The translations under genes and the position numbers were made by a program. Under the pieces are notes generated by a model. The model saw nothing but the letters and a program-made list of their open reading frames with translations, was not told the origin of the DNA and ran no database searches. 64,000 nt of DNA from Candidula unifasciata (lineage: Eukaryota > Mollusca > Gastropoda > Stylommatophora > Geomitridae), in contig CAJHNH020000561.1 of the NCBI GenBank assembly GCA_905116865.2, forward strand, positions 62,001 through 126,000. Reading direction: 5' to 3'. This document shows, piece by piece, positions 51,390-58,345 of this stretch; position 1 is the first letter of the stretch; the number at the start of each line of letters is the position of its first letter.

Positions 51390-52288
51390 CAGTTCATCAA
51401 ACACTTAGACATTCAGAGAGAGAGAGAGAGAGAAAACAGTTAATCAAACACTGTAGACATTCAGAGAGAGAGAGAAAACAGTTAATCAAACAATGTAGAC
51501 ATACAGAGAGAGAGAGAGAGAGAAAACAGTTAATAAAATACTGTAGACATTCAGAGAGAGAGAGAGAAATAGTTAATCAAACAATGTAGACATACAGAGA
51601 AAAAAAAAATAATCAAACATTGTGATGTACTCCTGTAATATACTGATATGTACTTTTCCACTGATAAGTTTAATGTGCTTTTAGTTACTATCTAAGGCTA
51701 TGCAGGGATAAAGTAACATGCCGGTAAGTGCATGATCTTTTAGCACAGAGGTTAAGGTTCAGTTCTTATTGGCTGGGAAAATTAATTTCTGACCTAACAC
51801 AGCATTGTTACTGATACAGGCTAATAAAATAAATACTGGCAGTTTTTTGGAATGAATTACGCTGGGGATGCTTATGGCCAAAAGTTGCCAATTACTGCCT
51901 GTATTTACCACTTTTGCAGTGTAGTCTGGGGGTCTTTCAGCCTGAGGGTTTAAAGCCGCATGGCTAGTGCAATTACCACAGACAGTGCAGGTTATAATTT
52001 TATTTTGGCTCCCAACAGACAAAATCCATGAATATTTGAACCAGGATCTCTTATGTCAGAGCCCAGTGCTCTTAACCATTTATTCAGCCACTCCTGATGT
52101 ACCTATTACTTCACATATATTACTATGGCCTTGTATAAGTGACAGCCTGTCACATAAGATCTACCACAATTTACAATGTGGAATAACTTTTACATTTTTT
52201 ATCATTCCAATTCACAGACAAAAATGACAAGCCTAGACCTGCACCAAGAAATAAATTGTCCAGCATCACAGATGAGCAGGAGCAGTAA
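22131..52288 (+). CDS. SHTN1: Shootin-1-like protein, 16 coding exons (spans introns)
   Basis: Coding exons: 22131-22227, 23500-23552, 27889-27949, 28220-28314, 30929-31079, 33294-33391, 34786-34962, 35855-36001, 37018-37192, 39198-39294, 40769-40818, 42640-42752, 44152-44202, 49590-49649, 50170-50284, 52218-52288. All junctions are GT-AG and keep phase, giving about 536 residues and a TAA stop. Residues 1-360 are coiled-coil, including YASKLNQKNKVLARQSQLLM and KVGQLNIVEVNFEDD, which parallel the vertebrate segment around its KLNKENKTLKR motif. A run of ten prolines follows near residue 370, then KAVDEMMKRIKQG...LRPV and KAMKELQNIL, blocks conserved in vertebrate shootin-1. The vertebrate protein (631 residues in human) links F-actin flow to L1-CAM and cortactin in axon outgrowth; that role here is inferred. 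The 5' UTR exon is unknown: an acceptor-like CTTTTCAG ends at 22113, and the frame is open to it. The introns are full of transposon relics. Confidence 0.85.
22400..22720 (-). pseudogene. Possible minus-strand LINE 3' remnant
   Basis: The stretch around 22395-22640 (ATCATCATCACTGTGATG, then TCTTCTGGATGTCCTTGCATCC) has the look of a reversed LINE RT tail, where GRPR-type codons give CTTGGTCTTCC-like strings on the plus strand. No continuous frame remains. Weak. Confidence 0.25.
22874..23019. mobile_element. 146-bp TTAA-ended MITE, copy 1 (shootin intron 1)
   Basis: Starts TTAACTCTTTGAGTCCC and ends GGGCCTCAAAGAGTTAA, 17-bp terminal inverted repeats with one mismatch. The interior is also self-complementary (GCGTTCATTGGGCCTCTAG against CTAGGAACCTATGAACG). 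An exactly equal-length copy is at 34188-34333. TTAA at both ends is the target preferred by piggyBac-type transposases. Confidence 0.75.
23765..24523 (+). pseudogene. RNase H LINE relic, plus strand, left part (split by nested LINE)
   Basis: Three frames encode the RT thumb region (LEYIQNEAMRVILRCTR), a connection segment (GQRLKRGRSWMVQAKDTIRH), then RNase H: INCTDGSMLRGRRSPCGF, MEVEAETATFHWLETRLYTH and VIVS. The coding line stops at 24523 and resumes at 27009. It is homologous to the minus-strand LINE inserted in it. Several stops and frameshifts; 5'-truncated. Confidence 0.7.
24524..27008 (-). mobile_element. RNase H-bearing LINE (I-superclade type), nested insertion, nearly intact RT-RNase H
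   Basis: Four overlapping minus-strand frames cover, in order: PGPDGIRYNDM and KPNKDHSKICGYRIIS (RT motifs 0-1; about 26998-26351), AAVLDLEDAYNKV, GLPQGSPLSPVLFNVY and FADDILIY (motifs A, B, C; about 26397-25660), the thumb and linker (25715-25194), and RNase H (25333 on) with IYTDGS, MEVMAVTQAL, LSDSMIMI and FVPGHAGVDGNERADRL, then a CPEC knuckle. Three or so frameshifts break it and the endonuclease is missing, so it is 5'-truncated. The 3' end carries (AACT)n, seen as TTAGTTAGTTAG at 24518-24536. It lies inside an older plus-strand relative. Confidence 0.8.
27009..27117 (+). pseudogene. RNase H LINE relic, plus strand, right part
   Basis: The frame resumes as DSQNMLRKV, one TAG, then TGMLREEWQASLHRSR and WISSP, continuing the RNase H exactly where 24523 left off. 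It fades into a TA repeat at about 27120. Confidence 0.75.
27375..27660 (-). repeat. Family A SINE with (TA)n expansion in its tail side
   Basis: A GTAAAAGTAAAGGACCC tail start, an expanded TA tract (27420-27460), the body GGCACTTGGTGGGTGATGTG, GGATCGACCTGGGAGCC, and the reverse of a tRNA head ending CCACGGCAGCTCTCAC. It sits 230 bp upstream of shootin exon 3. Confidence 0.8.
28908..29418 (+). mobile_element. Candidate solo LTR in shootin intron 4
   Basis: Begins TGTAATG and ends CGTTACA, the inverted-end pattern of many Gypsy-type LTRs. AATAAA occurs 39 bp before the end (29374-29379). It is 511 bp with no coding content of its own. Flanking bases (CACAG and ACTTA) do not form a target duplication, which weakens the call. 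Minus-strand open frames across it look incidental. Confidence 0.4.
29560..29945 (+). pseudogene. 3' end fragment of the RNase H LINE
   Basis: Encodes a decayed version of the segment after RNase H: ERSGRSEDFG, RVQELGVKIGTA and SCQPAKD-like pieces matching 58932-59195 and the minus LINE at about 24660-24760. It ends in an ATTGATTGATTG tail at 29930-29948. Confidence 0.6.
30000..30330 (-). pseudogene. LINE 3' relic with C-terminal C2H2 finger
   Basis: The minus strand encodes ILCYHCGRLFLTRAGLVSHTH before a stop. C-x2-C, then RAGL-x-SH, is a finger found at the very C-terminus of many LINE RT proteins. A second decayed copy is at 45955-46105. The upstream RT is not preserved. Confidence 0.55.
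31165..31560 (+). other. Intron sequence, no gene recognised
   Basis: TAACCCTTTCATTACC near 31167 and ATGGGTTAACAA near 31310 are weakly inverted and could be ends of a TTAA-type MITE. Nothing else is seen. Confidence 0.3.
31570..32103 (+). pseudogene. Composite LINE relic: RT tail followed by RNase H-LINE C-terminus
   Basis: About 31574-31650 encodes IRNEIIREKFGTETALNYVQ (RT tail of the RTE-like type). About 31835-32100 encodes LRTGHNRLRSHMYTKFKI, EHVMQDCPKC, and LYGSLSELQKTVKFI, the post-RNase H domain also seen at 6035 and 43350. Both are broken. Confidence 0.55.
32110..33115 (-). pseudogene. RTE-like LINE RT, 5'-truncated, minus strand
   Basis: Minus-strand frames encode LVSRKGLFSALKKTGCPP, GVKQGCVLAPTLFGIYFS (motif B, frameshifted), ELLFADDAAITTHSEEEL (motif C with both Asp), DHFTYLGSTVN, CVLSTLLYGSETWSTY and RLRWLGHLENG. 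At least one frameshift lies at about 32955. Everything upstream of motif A is absent. The 5' end abuts a perfect fold-back (33089-33134). Confidence 0.75.
33089..33134. repeat. Perfect 18-bp inverted repeat at the LINE 5' end
   Basis: GCACTGAACAGACCTTTT (33089-33106) and its exact reverse complement (33117-33134) are separated by 10 bases. This lies at the 5' truncation point of the minus-strand LINE, a place where self-templated synthesis can leave such fold-backs. Confidence 0.85.
33585..34025 (-). pseudogene. LINE RT relic, minus strand (shootin intron 6)
   Basis: From about 34020 downward the minus strand encodes MRIVKCYVYSILLYGAETWT, the common LINE RT motif, then decayed sequence with a GQAAV tail. 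Frameshifts throughout. Confidence 0.5.
34188..34333. mobile_element. 146-bp TTAA-ended MITE, copy 2 (shootin intron 6)
   Basis: TTAACTCTTTGAGTCCC to GGGACTCAAAGAGTTAA, perfect 17-bp terminal inverted repeats. Same length and interior as 22874-23019, with scattered substitutions. A 3' end fragment with GGGACTCAAAGAGTTG lies near 35240. Confidence 0.75.
36848..36950 (+). repeat. Family B SINE head
   Basis: GCCCGGCTCTCTAGCGTAGT, GTTGGCTAAACCGG (A-box side) and GGTCCGGGTTCAATCCCGGG (B-box with a closed T-arm-like stem). The acceptor ends do not pair, so it is a SINE, 68 bp upstream of shootin exon 9. Confidence 0.65.
37270..37515 (-). repeat. Family A SINE (shootin intron 9)
   Basis: AAAGTAAAGGACC tail start, TAGGGCTAGACCTGTATTTT, AGGTGGGTGATGTGGTCAGC, CTGGGTCAACCTGGGAGCC, then ACCCACGACCTTCTGATCTG (reverse B-box). 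Confidence 0.75.
39198..39294 (+). CDS. SHTN1: Shootin-1 exon 10: poly-proline exon with tandem acceptors
   Basis: Encodes ADLEKKYDNVTNIVPPR followed by ten prolines and ISKTGG. Two in-phase AG acceptors lie six bases apart (39197 and 39203). Use of the second would drop Ala-Asp. Poly-proline stretches in shootins and formins bind profilin, SH3 or EVH1 proteins; here that is only an analogy. The exon leaves two bases, completed by the G of exon 11. Confidence 0.8.
39511..39900 (+). repeat. Family A SINE, plus orientation, rearranged
   Basis: tRNA head GGAGCTGCGGTAGTGCAGTG through TCTTGGGTTCAAAT (B-box), then body pieces in sense order. A second body copy (CAGGTTGACCCAGCATTAAA to GCCGATTGGTCTGTT) at about 39800-39890 indicates two fused copies. 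Confidence 0.65.
40098..40318 (-). pseudogene. LINE RT tail, minus strand, inverted partner of 41625-41820
   Basis: Reverse complement of the 3' part of the plus-strand RT at 41380-41817, from the DDD-like CATCATGTAGCAGGTCC end to the ATTGGAAAAAA side. The two form an inverted pair flanking shootin exon 11. Confidence 0.65.
41215..41825 (+). pseudogene. RTE-like LINE RT C-terminal part (shootin intron 11)
   Basis: FEYLGSIINNNGYC (one stop) leads to an open run: IFPVATYGCESWTISQSLKK, KLKYFSHIRR, RGRGRPTRRWAQDISDSL, ending TGA at about 41817. The RT palm is absent. It is a tail fragment only. Confidence 0.7.
42125..42300 (-). repeat. Family C repeat, minus, with GAAGAAGAA tail
   Basis: Ends CAGCCGGTGAACGAAGAAGAA (about 42268-42288). 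Internal landmarks AAACTCAGGTCCAGG and GTAAAACGG match other copies. Confidence 0.55.
42640..42752 (+). CDS. SHTN1: Shootin-1 exon 12: most conserved block
   Basis: Encodes KAVDEMMKRIKQGNIGLRPV, close in pattern to the vertebrate shootin segment that follows its proline run (VEEMM.RIK.G..LRPV). This is the strongest single piece of evidence for the gene identity. Acceptor TTTTTTTTAAAG, donor ACA|GTACGT. Confidence 0.85.
43350..43610 (+). pseudogene. RNase H-LINE C-terminal fragment
   Basis: Open frame with WREQFNSKYPQDPISILNRK, LRTGHCRLNYHMHKIKI and HGHILQTCPLY. Closest to 6035-6425. A fragment of family A SINE body lies just upstream at about 42930-43040. Confidence 0.65.
44152..44202 (+). 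CDS. SHTN1: Shootin-1 exon 13: 51-bp candidate exon
   Basis: A 17-codon, phase 0-0 exon between ATTAAAG and GTAAAA, encoding AGGDFGDDTDCMQKISM. Skipping it would keep the frame and shorten the protein from 536 to 519 residues. The pyrimidine tract is weak, so it may be alternative or not real. Confidence 0.5.
45530..45790 (+). pseudogene. RNase H-LINE post-RNase fragment
   Basis: Decayed frames with TYNQNTTGTISIGTLCWLLK and ELIWECP match NQHRTGTISHRTLGFILRG and LWTCPEC of the minus LINE at 24524-27008. Confidence 0.5.
45955..46105 (-). pseudogene. LINE C-terminal C2H2 finger relic, copy 2
   Basis: Minus strand gives IPCFSCGRLFLMR, then shifts frame before the GLASQTHH part. Homologous to 30000-30330. 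Confidence 0.5.
46385..46705 (-). pseudogene. RTE-like LINE RT relic, minus strand
   Basis: FIDGEELETIDPFTYL and downstream pieces match DGEELETVDHFTYLGS of the copy at 32110-33115. Heavily shifted; its 3' side matches the CVLSTLL region near 46390. Confidence 0.55.
47160..47420 (-). repeat. Family C repeat, minus, with G-run insert
   Basis: TGTGGGTTCTAGGGCCCTTG start, two G runs (about 47187 and 47245-47262), CTGCCTGAGAGGTGAGGAAC, ACTGGAGTTTGCAGCC end. Reverse complement of the 8251 copy. Confidence 0.65.
48405..48565 (-). repeat. Family A SINE body
   Basis: CCCTTGATGGGTGATGTG, ACACCGGCCACCTTTACTTC and GCTGGGTCGACCTGGGAACC match the family core. Confidence 0.6.
49650..50169 (+). other. Shootin intron 14, no element recognised
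   Basis: An open frame of about 120 codons (49724-50095) crosses this intron but shows no domain, no splice pattern and no similarity to other window repeats. Confidence 0.4.
50915..51085 (-). repeat. Family A SINE, degenerate
   Basis: GCACTTGACATGTGGTCAGT, then ACCAGCTTCC, and a reversed tRNA-head remnant ending TCACAGCTCTAG. Confidence 0.45.
51240..51612 (+). repeat. GA-rich minisatellite
   Basis: A unit of the form ACACTGTAGACATTCA-(GA)n-AAAACAGTTAATCAA is repeated about seven times with variable GA length. The longest GA tract is 51301-51386. Lies within shootin intron 15. Confidence 0.85.
51965..52095 (-). repeat. tRNA-derived SINE head just before the last shootin exon
   Basis: Minus strand reads TGGCTGAATAAATGGTTAAG, GAGCACTGGGCTCTGACA and CCTGGTTCAAATATTC, a good A-box/B-box pair. 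It ends about 125 bp upstream of exon 16. Confidence 0.6.
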
Positions 52289-52381
52289 TATGATGACTGC
52301 CGCTGGAGTAAAAACATATGTCCCATTACTGGAGCAGTTTTACATTGTGCAGAAGTCATTTCAGTTTTGAATCCTTGTTTC

Positions 52382-52387
52382 AATAAA
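52382..52387 (+). terminator. SHTN1: Candidate polyadenylation signal of shootin-1
   Basis: AATAAA, 94 bp after the TAA stop at 52286-52288. A T/GT-rich stretch follows. Longer 3' UTRs ending downstream remain possible. Confidence 0.5.
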
Positions 52388-53104
52388 ATGCTGTTATAGC
52401 TTTGAGATCAGACAAAAATTGTATAGTTGCATGAAAGTACTACTTCATTCTACCTATATGAAGTAGGAATTCACATGTGTGTCTTTTGCATTTTTGTAAA
52501 ATGACAAACAATAGTCCTGAAAATGCATTTGGATGAAAATCACCACAAAAATGCACATAGGTGACTTGGTATAGGGTTAAAGATGTTCTGCTGTTGGCAC
52601 AGTAATGAAAACTTAGTCCTTTTACTGAAACTTATTTTGGAAACTGATGTCTGTTTCTGCAGTAGTAATGTAAACTGATGTCTTCTTACTGTGTTTACTA
52701 TGGCGGTAGTGAAAACACATGTCCTATGACTGGTTTAATAGTGAAAACTGATGTCCTATCACTGAAGCTGTAGCAAACTTTCTATTCCTAGAGCAGAAGA
52801 GCAAACTTGTATGTGTAAAATCAACTCACAGCAATGTAGTAGTTTTGTACTGCTTATTATATTCAATATGAGATCAAACACACACATACCCACAAACACC
52901 ACACGTTTATTGACTCACATGTGTACACATTTTGCTTTTTTTTTAATGCTAACTCCAAACATTATCTTATATAGAAACATATAATTGTCTTGCTTTAGTT
53001 TATTTGACTGTAAATTATCTATACCTTCAAAATACCCTTTTTTATGATGTGAGCATTTACATTACATGGGTGTTGGTGTCCATAAATAAAAAAAAAAAAA
53101 ATTA

Positions 53105-53280
53105 ACAGTTTACTGCCCTACCCTGTCTAGACTTCAGATTACCTTGTAACTGTCAGGGACACTAATAAAACCTTAAGGTTTGAACAGTGTTTTATGGATT
53201 TGTATCTGGGATATTCTCAATGAAGCACTGCACTTTGGGTCACTGGGTGTTAATTGCTGGGTGTATGGTCCTAGTGGGGT
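53105..53280 (+). repeat. Family B SINE body fragment
   Basis: TACTGCCCTACCCTGTCTAG and AGCACTGCACTTTGGGTCA match 12250-12400. No tRNA head. Confidence 0.45.
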
Positions 53281-54542
53281 AAATAATAAATATGTTTCAT
53301 AATCATCCTTGTTAACAGCTTATATGATATTTTACTTTTGAATGTTTTAAATAATAATTTGACATGTTTTTTTGAATTACAGTGTTAACTAATGACAAAT
53401 CAGTTCATTTGTATTGCTTAACAACAGATTAAATTTAATATTGTAGGCATTTGAACAAAGAAGATACAAACAATAGATTGCACAATTTATTGCCTGGCAT
53501 ATTTCCATACTACTTAAACCCTTTCGCGGCTATGGACGAGATAACTCGTCTGCTCGGTAGACTGCTAAGGACGAGCTAACTCGTCTTCGACTTTTCTTAC
53601 AGATTGCTAAGAGCAATGCTAATTCTGAAATCGCAATATACATTACCTAAATCTGATCAAATTGACACATTTACATACAGTGAAAACATATTTTACGTTC
53701 GTTTAGGTGTATTTAGATGCATTTCACCTTATCCTGTTGCTTTGTTACCATAGAAGCATGGTCGGTGAATGGTAATTTTTTTGCCCTGAAATATATTTCT
53801 GGTTTTATGTTAGTCTACTGTTTTTAAAAAAAAATACAAAATAACAAGAAAATTGGTAATTAAAGTTAATGAAGAATTATTGGAGTTTCTTTCAATGATT
53901 AATAGTAAGGATCACTTTAAAACGTGTGTTATATGAGCTGGGTTATCTTCGCGACACGCCGGCGGACACGTGAGCAAGACTGACCATATGACCCAGCTAT
54001 CTTCATCCACTGGATTTGAAATGGATCCCCAATAATCAAAATGAAGATATGGTCATGTACTGACATGATGATTAATATTATCGTTAACGTTTCTAATATA
54101 CAACTGAAATAAATGTGTCTGTCTATCAAAGTGTACAATACTGGTCCTGTTTTCAGTTCTACTCTTCATATGAGTTTCTAGTGTAGTTGGTATCACGTCT
54201 GCGTTTAAAAAAAAATTATTTTAAGTTTTAAGCTCTTAGCACTTTTGGCAACAGATCACCGAAGTAATAATTAATTAAACATCCTGTCACTTGCGTTCAG
54301 GTGGATTTGGACACATTAAACGTTATCTTGTTCCTTTGTGAAGGATGGTTGGTGTACTGTGCATTTGTGGGGGGAAAACACTCCTGTTGCCAAATTTCAC
54401 TTAATGTTAGTAAGAGAAATTCTACAGAAATATTGCAAAGAAAAAATGTAGGAGGAAAAAAAAAACTGAAGATCTGCCACTACAAAGGCATTTCCCTTCA
54501 ATAATAGAGTCCGAAACATCACAGCAGAAATTCCCAACAAGA

Positions 54543-54970
54543 AAGTGTGTGGTATGCGCAAAAAGCAAAAAAAGACGACGGGAAACCAGATACATGTGTG
54601 CAAGGACTGTGATTTGGCATTGTGCGTCTCACCTTGTTTTGAAATAAGTAAAGTAAAGATCCCTTTACACGCCCTTAGGCGCATCGGGCATATGGGAAGA
54701 GCACCCATATTTTTCAGACCAATCGGCACTCTGTGGGTAATGTGGTCAGCATTACGCCAGCCGTCTTTGCTTTCCCAGGACAGCCCATCCTGGTACCCAT
54801 TTAAGGCTGGGTCGACCTGCGACGTCCCATACCACGATAAAAATCCACGCAGCCCACGCAGGTTTCGATCGCGGTACGTTGGATTACGAGTCAGACTCGC
54901 AACGCCTTAGCCACGGACGCCGCCTGTTTTGAAATATGTCACACAAAAAGATATTATTTATAATAATAAA
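54543..54970 (+). pseudogene. piggyBac transposase C-terminal Cys-rich domain, split by a SINE
   Basis: 54543-54593 encodes KCVVCAKSKKRRRETRY. An extra TG shifts the frame, and then VCKDCDLALCVSPCFEI is encoded up to 54646. After the SINE the sequence resumes as CFEICHTKRYYL and stops (about 54928-54964). CxxC, CxxC and the closing C-x-x-x-CH pattern form the zinc-binding domain that piggyBac transposases use to bind their ends. Confidence 0.75.
54647..54924 (-). repeat. Family A-like SINE inside the piggyBac domain, with 12-bp target duplication
   Basis: TGTTTTGAAATA is present on both sides (54635-54646 and 54925-54936). Plus-strand order is AGTAAAGTAAAG tail, CGGCACTCTGTGGGTAATGT, GGCTGGGTCGACCTGCG, then a reversed tRNA head with TTTCGATCGCGG (B-box) and TTAGCCACGG (A-box). 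Confidence 0.85.
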
Positions 54971-55266
54971 AACCATGTATTTGCTTACTAAAGTGTTTTG
55001 TGTTTGCTTTGTAAGTTTGTAGTGTTTTCTTTTTGTTAATGAGTTCTCATGGCGTAGCCATAGCGCGTTTGACTTGTCAGCGCAAAGGTCAACCATATGC
55101 CTTTGAAGATTTTTTATTTTAGGTCTACAATTTTTACCCCGCGCCGCAAGCGCGTCTTCTATTGGAGTGAAAAAAGGTATTCAGCACAGGAGGAAAGATT
55201 AGCACTCGCCTGGCTTAGCACAGTGGTTACGTTGGCTGGCGAAGGGCGCAGCAGCGAAAGGGTTAA

Positions 55267-56839
55267 CAGCTGCCTACTACAGTAATTGTAGTATGCACCT
55301 GACAAAATACAGCGAAACATTGCTTTGAATGCTGGCATTGAAATGACATCAATATATATATATATATATATTGTGAATAACATGGTTTATAGCATTAGTA
55401 TTTTTAATTAAACTGCTCTTTATGTTTTTTTATATAAATTTATTAACATTTGTTGATATTTGTGAATTTATGCTCAGACATTTTTTAGATCTGTGGCATA
55501 TGCACATTTTTGTGCATGATTGAAACAAGTCAAATTAGTTTGCTCTTTTATATTTCAATAAATACATTTTTTACATCAGTATCACTATCAGAGTTGAAAT
55601 TTTGGTGCTTTGTTATGAAAATGTGTGTGTAACATGACTATAGCATTGACCGCTGTAAACATAGTTTAGTCTTTATGGAGGAAGAGGAGAAAAGAAGTGT
55701 GTCTAGGATAATAAGTGGATCACAGCTGAACCATAAAAAAAGCAAAGGGAAGAAAAGGGTTCTTCTGTGCAGAGGCCATGAAATGAGTTAGACGGCAACA
55801 ACATATAACTTCATAGGCAGCACCTAGCCAGACCATGTGCATGAAGTACAAGTTACATCTTGAATCAAGCAAATAAATATAACCATCACATTCAACACCT
55901 GAACACAGAACTAACATGCTTCACAGATAACAATTCATTAACAGTCAACATTGTGTTCACACAGACCATGTACTAAGTACTTCAGTTACCAATGAAAAAG
56001 TTTTTGCATGACAGCCCAGTGTTCTTAGCCTTTCGGCCCTTTTAAAATGTAGCATTTAAGTTCGTTTAAGTATGACCCCCCTCCATAAAATAGGTGGATG
56101 TACTTTGAAAAATGCATTAAAGCTGTGAAATAAAGTGGAGATGATCGACTTCATTGCAACTGATTTCATATGCCTGGATAATGCTCGGCTGAAGTACAAG
56201 TTGCCTACTGGCAGATACACACATTCATCAGATAGTCCTGCTGCCATTATGCACACATGTATGTCAGCTATTGTTTCAAAACACACACATACACACTGCA
56301 AATTTGACACTGGGATTTGCTTTGGGTAACGGATGTAGAGGCGGAAAGTTACAAGTATTTTTGAGGAATGTGACAGGTCAGTGGGTTGCAATCAATTGTA
56401 CAAAACGTCTATAATTTAAAATCTCTACAGTAGTTTAACTACTAGCTGTGTACACAGGGCCGTGCCATGCTATGATACAGAGATGCAGCCGCATCAGGCG
56501 GCACTGAAAGGGTGGCATAAACAGTTAAATTAAAATACAGTTTGAACTGTTGATCTGATAGTGCGAAACTATTAAGGGCGGCATTTGGAAGACTTGCATC
56601 ACACTGAGAAAATCTACTGTGTGAAACTGTACAGCAGATACTCCCCCCTTTACATGGATGTATGTAGGGTTTTTTTTATAGCGTTGCGGGGTGGTTGTTT
56701 TCTCTTCGGTCACAGCATGTGTGCTCACTGCGAAGAAGGAAAGTAATGCCAAACTACCTCCTTCGAGAGGCCCAAAAAAAAGTCATATATTTCTACTATT
56801 TATATTATTTCAGATATATCATGAAATGACTAAAATACA
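55267..56839. other. Intergenic sequence, no gene recognised
   Basis: A short TA tract lies at about 55353-55370. Around 56020 the string GTTCTTAGCCTTTCGGCCC recalls hAT-type ends. No protein-coding evidence was found. Confidence 0.4.
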
Positions 56840-57070
56840 AACGAGGCCCTTCTCCTGCCGAGAAGAAAAAAAACAACAACCAATGCAGTCAGTGGGCATG
56901 TTATGAAAAGAACTGGACTTGAGAATTTGGTTACAACTGGCAAGATGGATGGCGTAGCCATATGGATAGGGCGAGAAGATAATATTGACCTGATACATGG
57001 TTCTTGTGATGGTGTAAAATGGCAAAACATGACCGTCTAAGCTTGGGGGCACGGCTCGTGCTCATGATGA
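56840..57070 (+). pseudogene. LINE RT C-terminal relic, same type as 6425-6900
   Basis: Shares ACGAGGCC, GGCATGTTATGA, GGATGGCGTAGCC, and a terminal TGATGGTGTAAAATGGCAA with the 6640-6870 relic. Encodes remnants of GHVM-R and DGVKWQNM. Confidence 0.5.
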
Positions 57071-57546
57071 TGAGGGTGGTGATTAGCAACGCACTGCATC
57101 ATCTCGGGTAGTTTTAACACCCGCTTCCGTCTGTAATTTACACATGGAGTTTATCGATCCGTCTCTTTGAAAATGAATGCTTGTTTATAATGGACCCTAG
57201 TTGATCAGGTACAAGCGGATTTGGTGACATTCATAGCGTGGGAATTAGTGTTGACATTTTCCGTTAATTCGTTTCCTGAATAATAATATTTTTCTTTCTT
57301 AAAAAAAAAAATCACTGCTAGTTGCTAAAAGATTCCACAATTCCATCAAGATAAATACGCCTAGTAGCGCAATGTTTTTTTTTCCGCAGAAATCCACAGG
57401 GTCGTGAAGCAAATATTTTCAGAGCAACTATAATTTGTTTTTGAAAGAGCCAGTTGAAACTTAACTTCGGATATATCGGTCCGCTAGTGACGTCAAAAAA
57501 CGATCATTTACCTTTTTTTAAATATACAGTGCATCCCTGAGATCTT

Positions 57547-57575
57547 TGGGGGGGGGGGGGGGGGGGGTGGGGGGG
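57547..57575 (+). repeat. Poly-G run
   Basis: About 27 G with one T. Possible sequencing or assembly weakness. Confidence 0.85.
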
Positions 57576-57696
57576 CTCAAGACATGGGTCTTTTTATCAG
57601 AAATTCATCTTATCCAGACAAGAGTTTTGGCAAGAAAAAATTGCTAGGGATAAACAAATTGTTCTTCACAACATAAATTCCCCCACATCTTGTTGG

Positions 57697-58345
57697 TAAA
57701 CAACGTCACAGAATCATCAGAACTAAAACTGATAGACACACAAGTCTACAAGGAAGATAGTCTAACGTACTGTTGATTGAAGTATCTCTGTGATAAACAA
57801 CGTCACAGAATCATCAGAACTAAAACTGATAGACACACAAGTCTACCAGGAAGATAGTCTAACGTACTGTTGATTGAAGTATCTCTGTGATAAACAACAT
57901 CTCAAAGTCATCAGAACTAAAACTGATAGACACACAAGTCTACCAGGAAGATAGTCTAACGTACTGTTGATTGAAGTATCTCTGTGATAAACAACATCAC
58001 AAAATCATCAGAAGTCTGATCATACAACTACCAAATAGTCTGAGATCTCTGTAGACATCACAAAGTCAGAACTAAAACTGGACAAGTCTATAGATAGTCT
58101 AACGTACTGTTGATTGAAGTATCTATGTGATAAACAACGTCACAGAGTCATCAGAACTAAAACTGATAGACATACAGTCTACCAGAAGATAGTCTAAAAA
58201 CTGTAAACAACGTCACATAATCATCAGAACTAAAACTGATAGACACACAAGTCTACCAGGAAGATAGTCTAACGTACTGTTGATTGAAGTATCTCTGTGA
58301 TAAACAACATCACAAAGGTCATCAGAACCAATATTGGTGGACACG
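57697..58345 (+). repeat. 97-bp minisatellite
   Basis: Unit starts TAAACAACGTCACAGAATCA. Copies begin at 57697, 57794, 57891, 57988, 58131, 58204 and 58301. The first four and the last pair are spaced at exactly 97 bp; the middle copies are shortened or rearranged. No coding content and no spacer variation of the CRISPR kind. Confidence 0.9.

Larger units (their letters stand above)
53514..55266 (+). mobile_element. Decayed piggyBac-type DNA transposon
   Basis: Left end CCCTTTCGCGGCT (from 53519) and right end AGCAGCGAAAGGG (to 55262) are inverted repeats. TTAA follows on the right (55263-55266), and TTAAA precedes on the left. CCCTTT ends at TTAA are diagnostic of piggyBac elements. Two 16-bp hairpin units, GACGAGATAACTCGTC (53535-53550) and GACGAGCTAACTCGTC (53570-53585), lie next to the left end. 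The only preserved protein is the transposase C-terminal Cys-rich domain (54543-54970). The DDE catalytic core is gone, so it cannot move by itself. Confidence 0.75.

Noticed and set aside
57697..58345. CRISPR-like array
   Set aside because: The whole 97-bp unit repeats with no unique spacers, there are no cas genes, and the DNA is animal nuclear.
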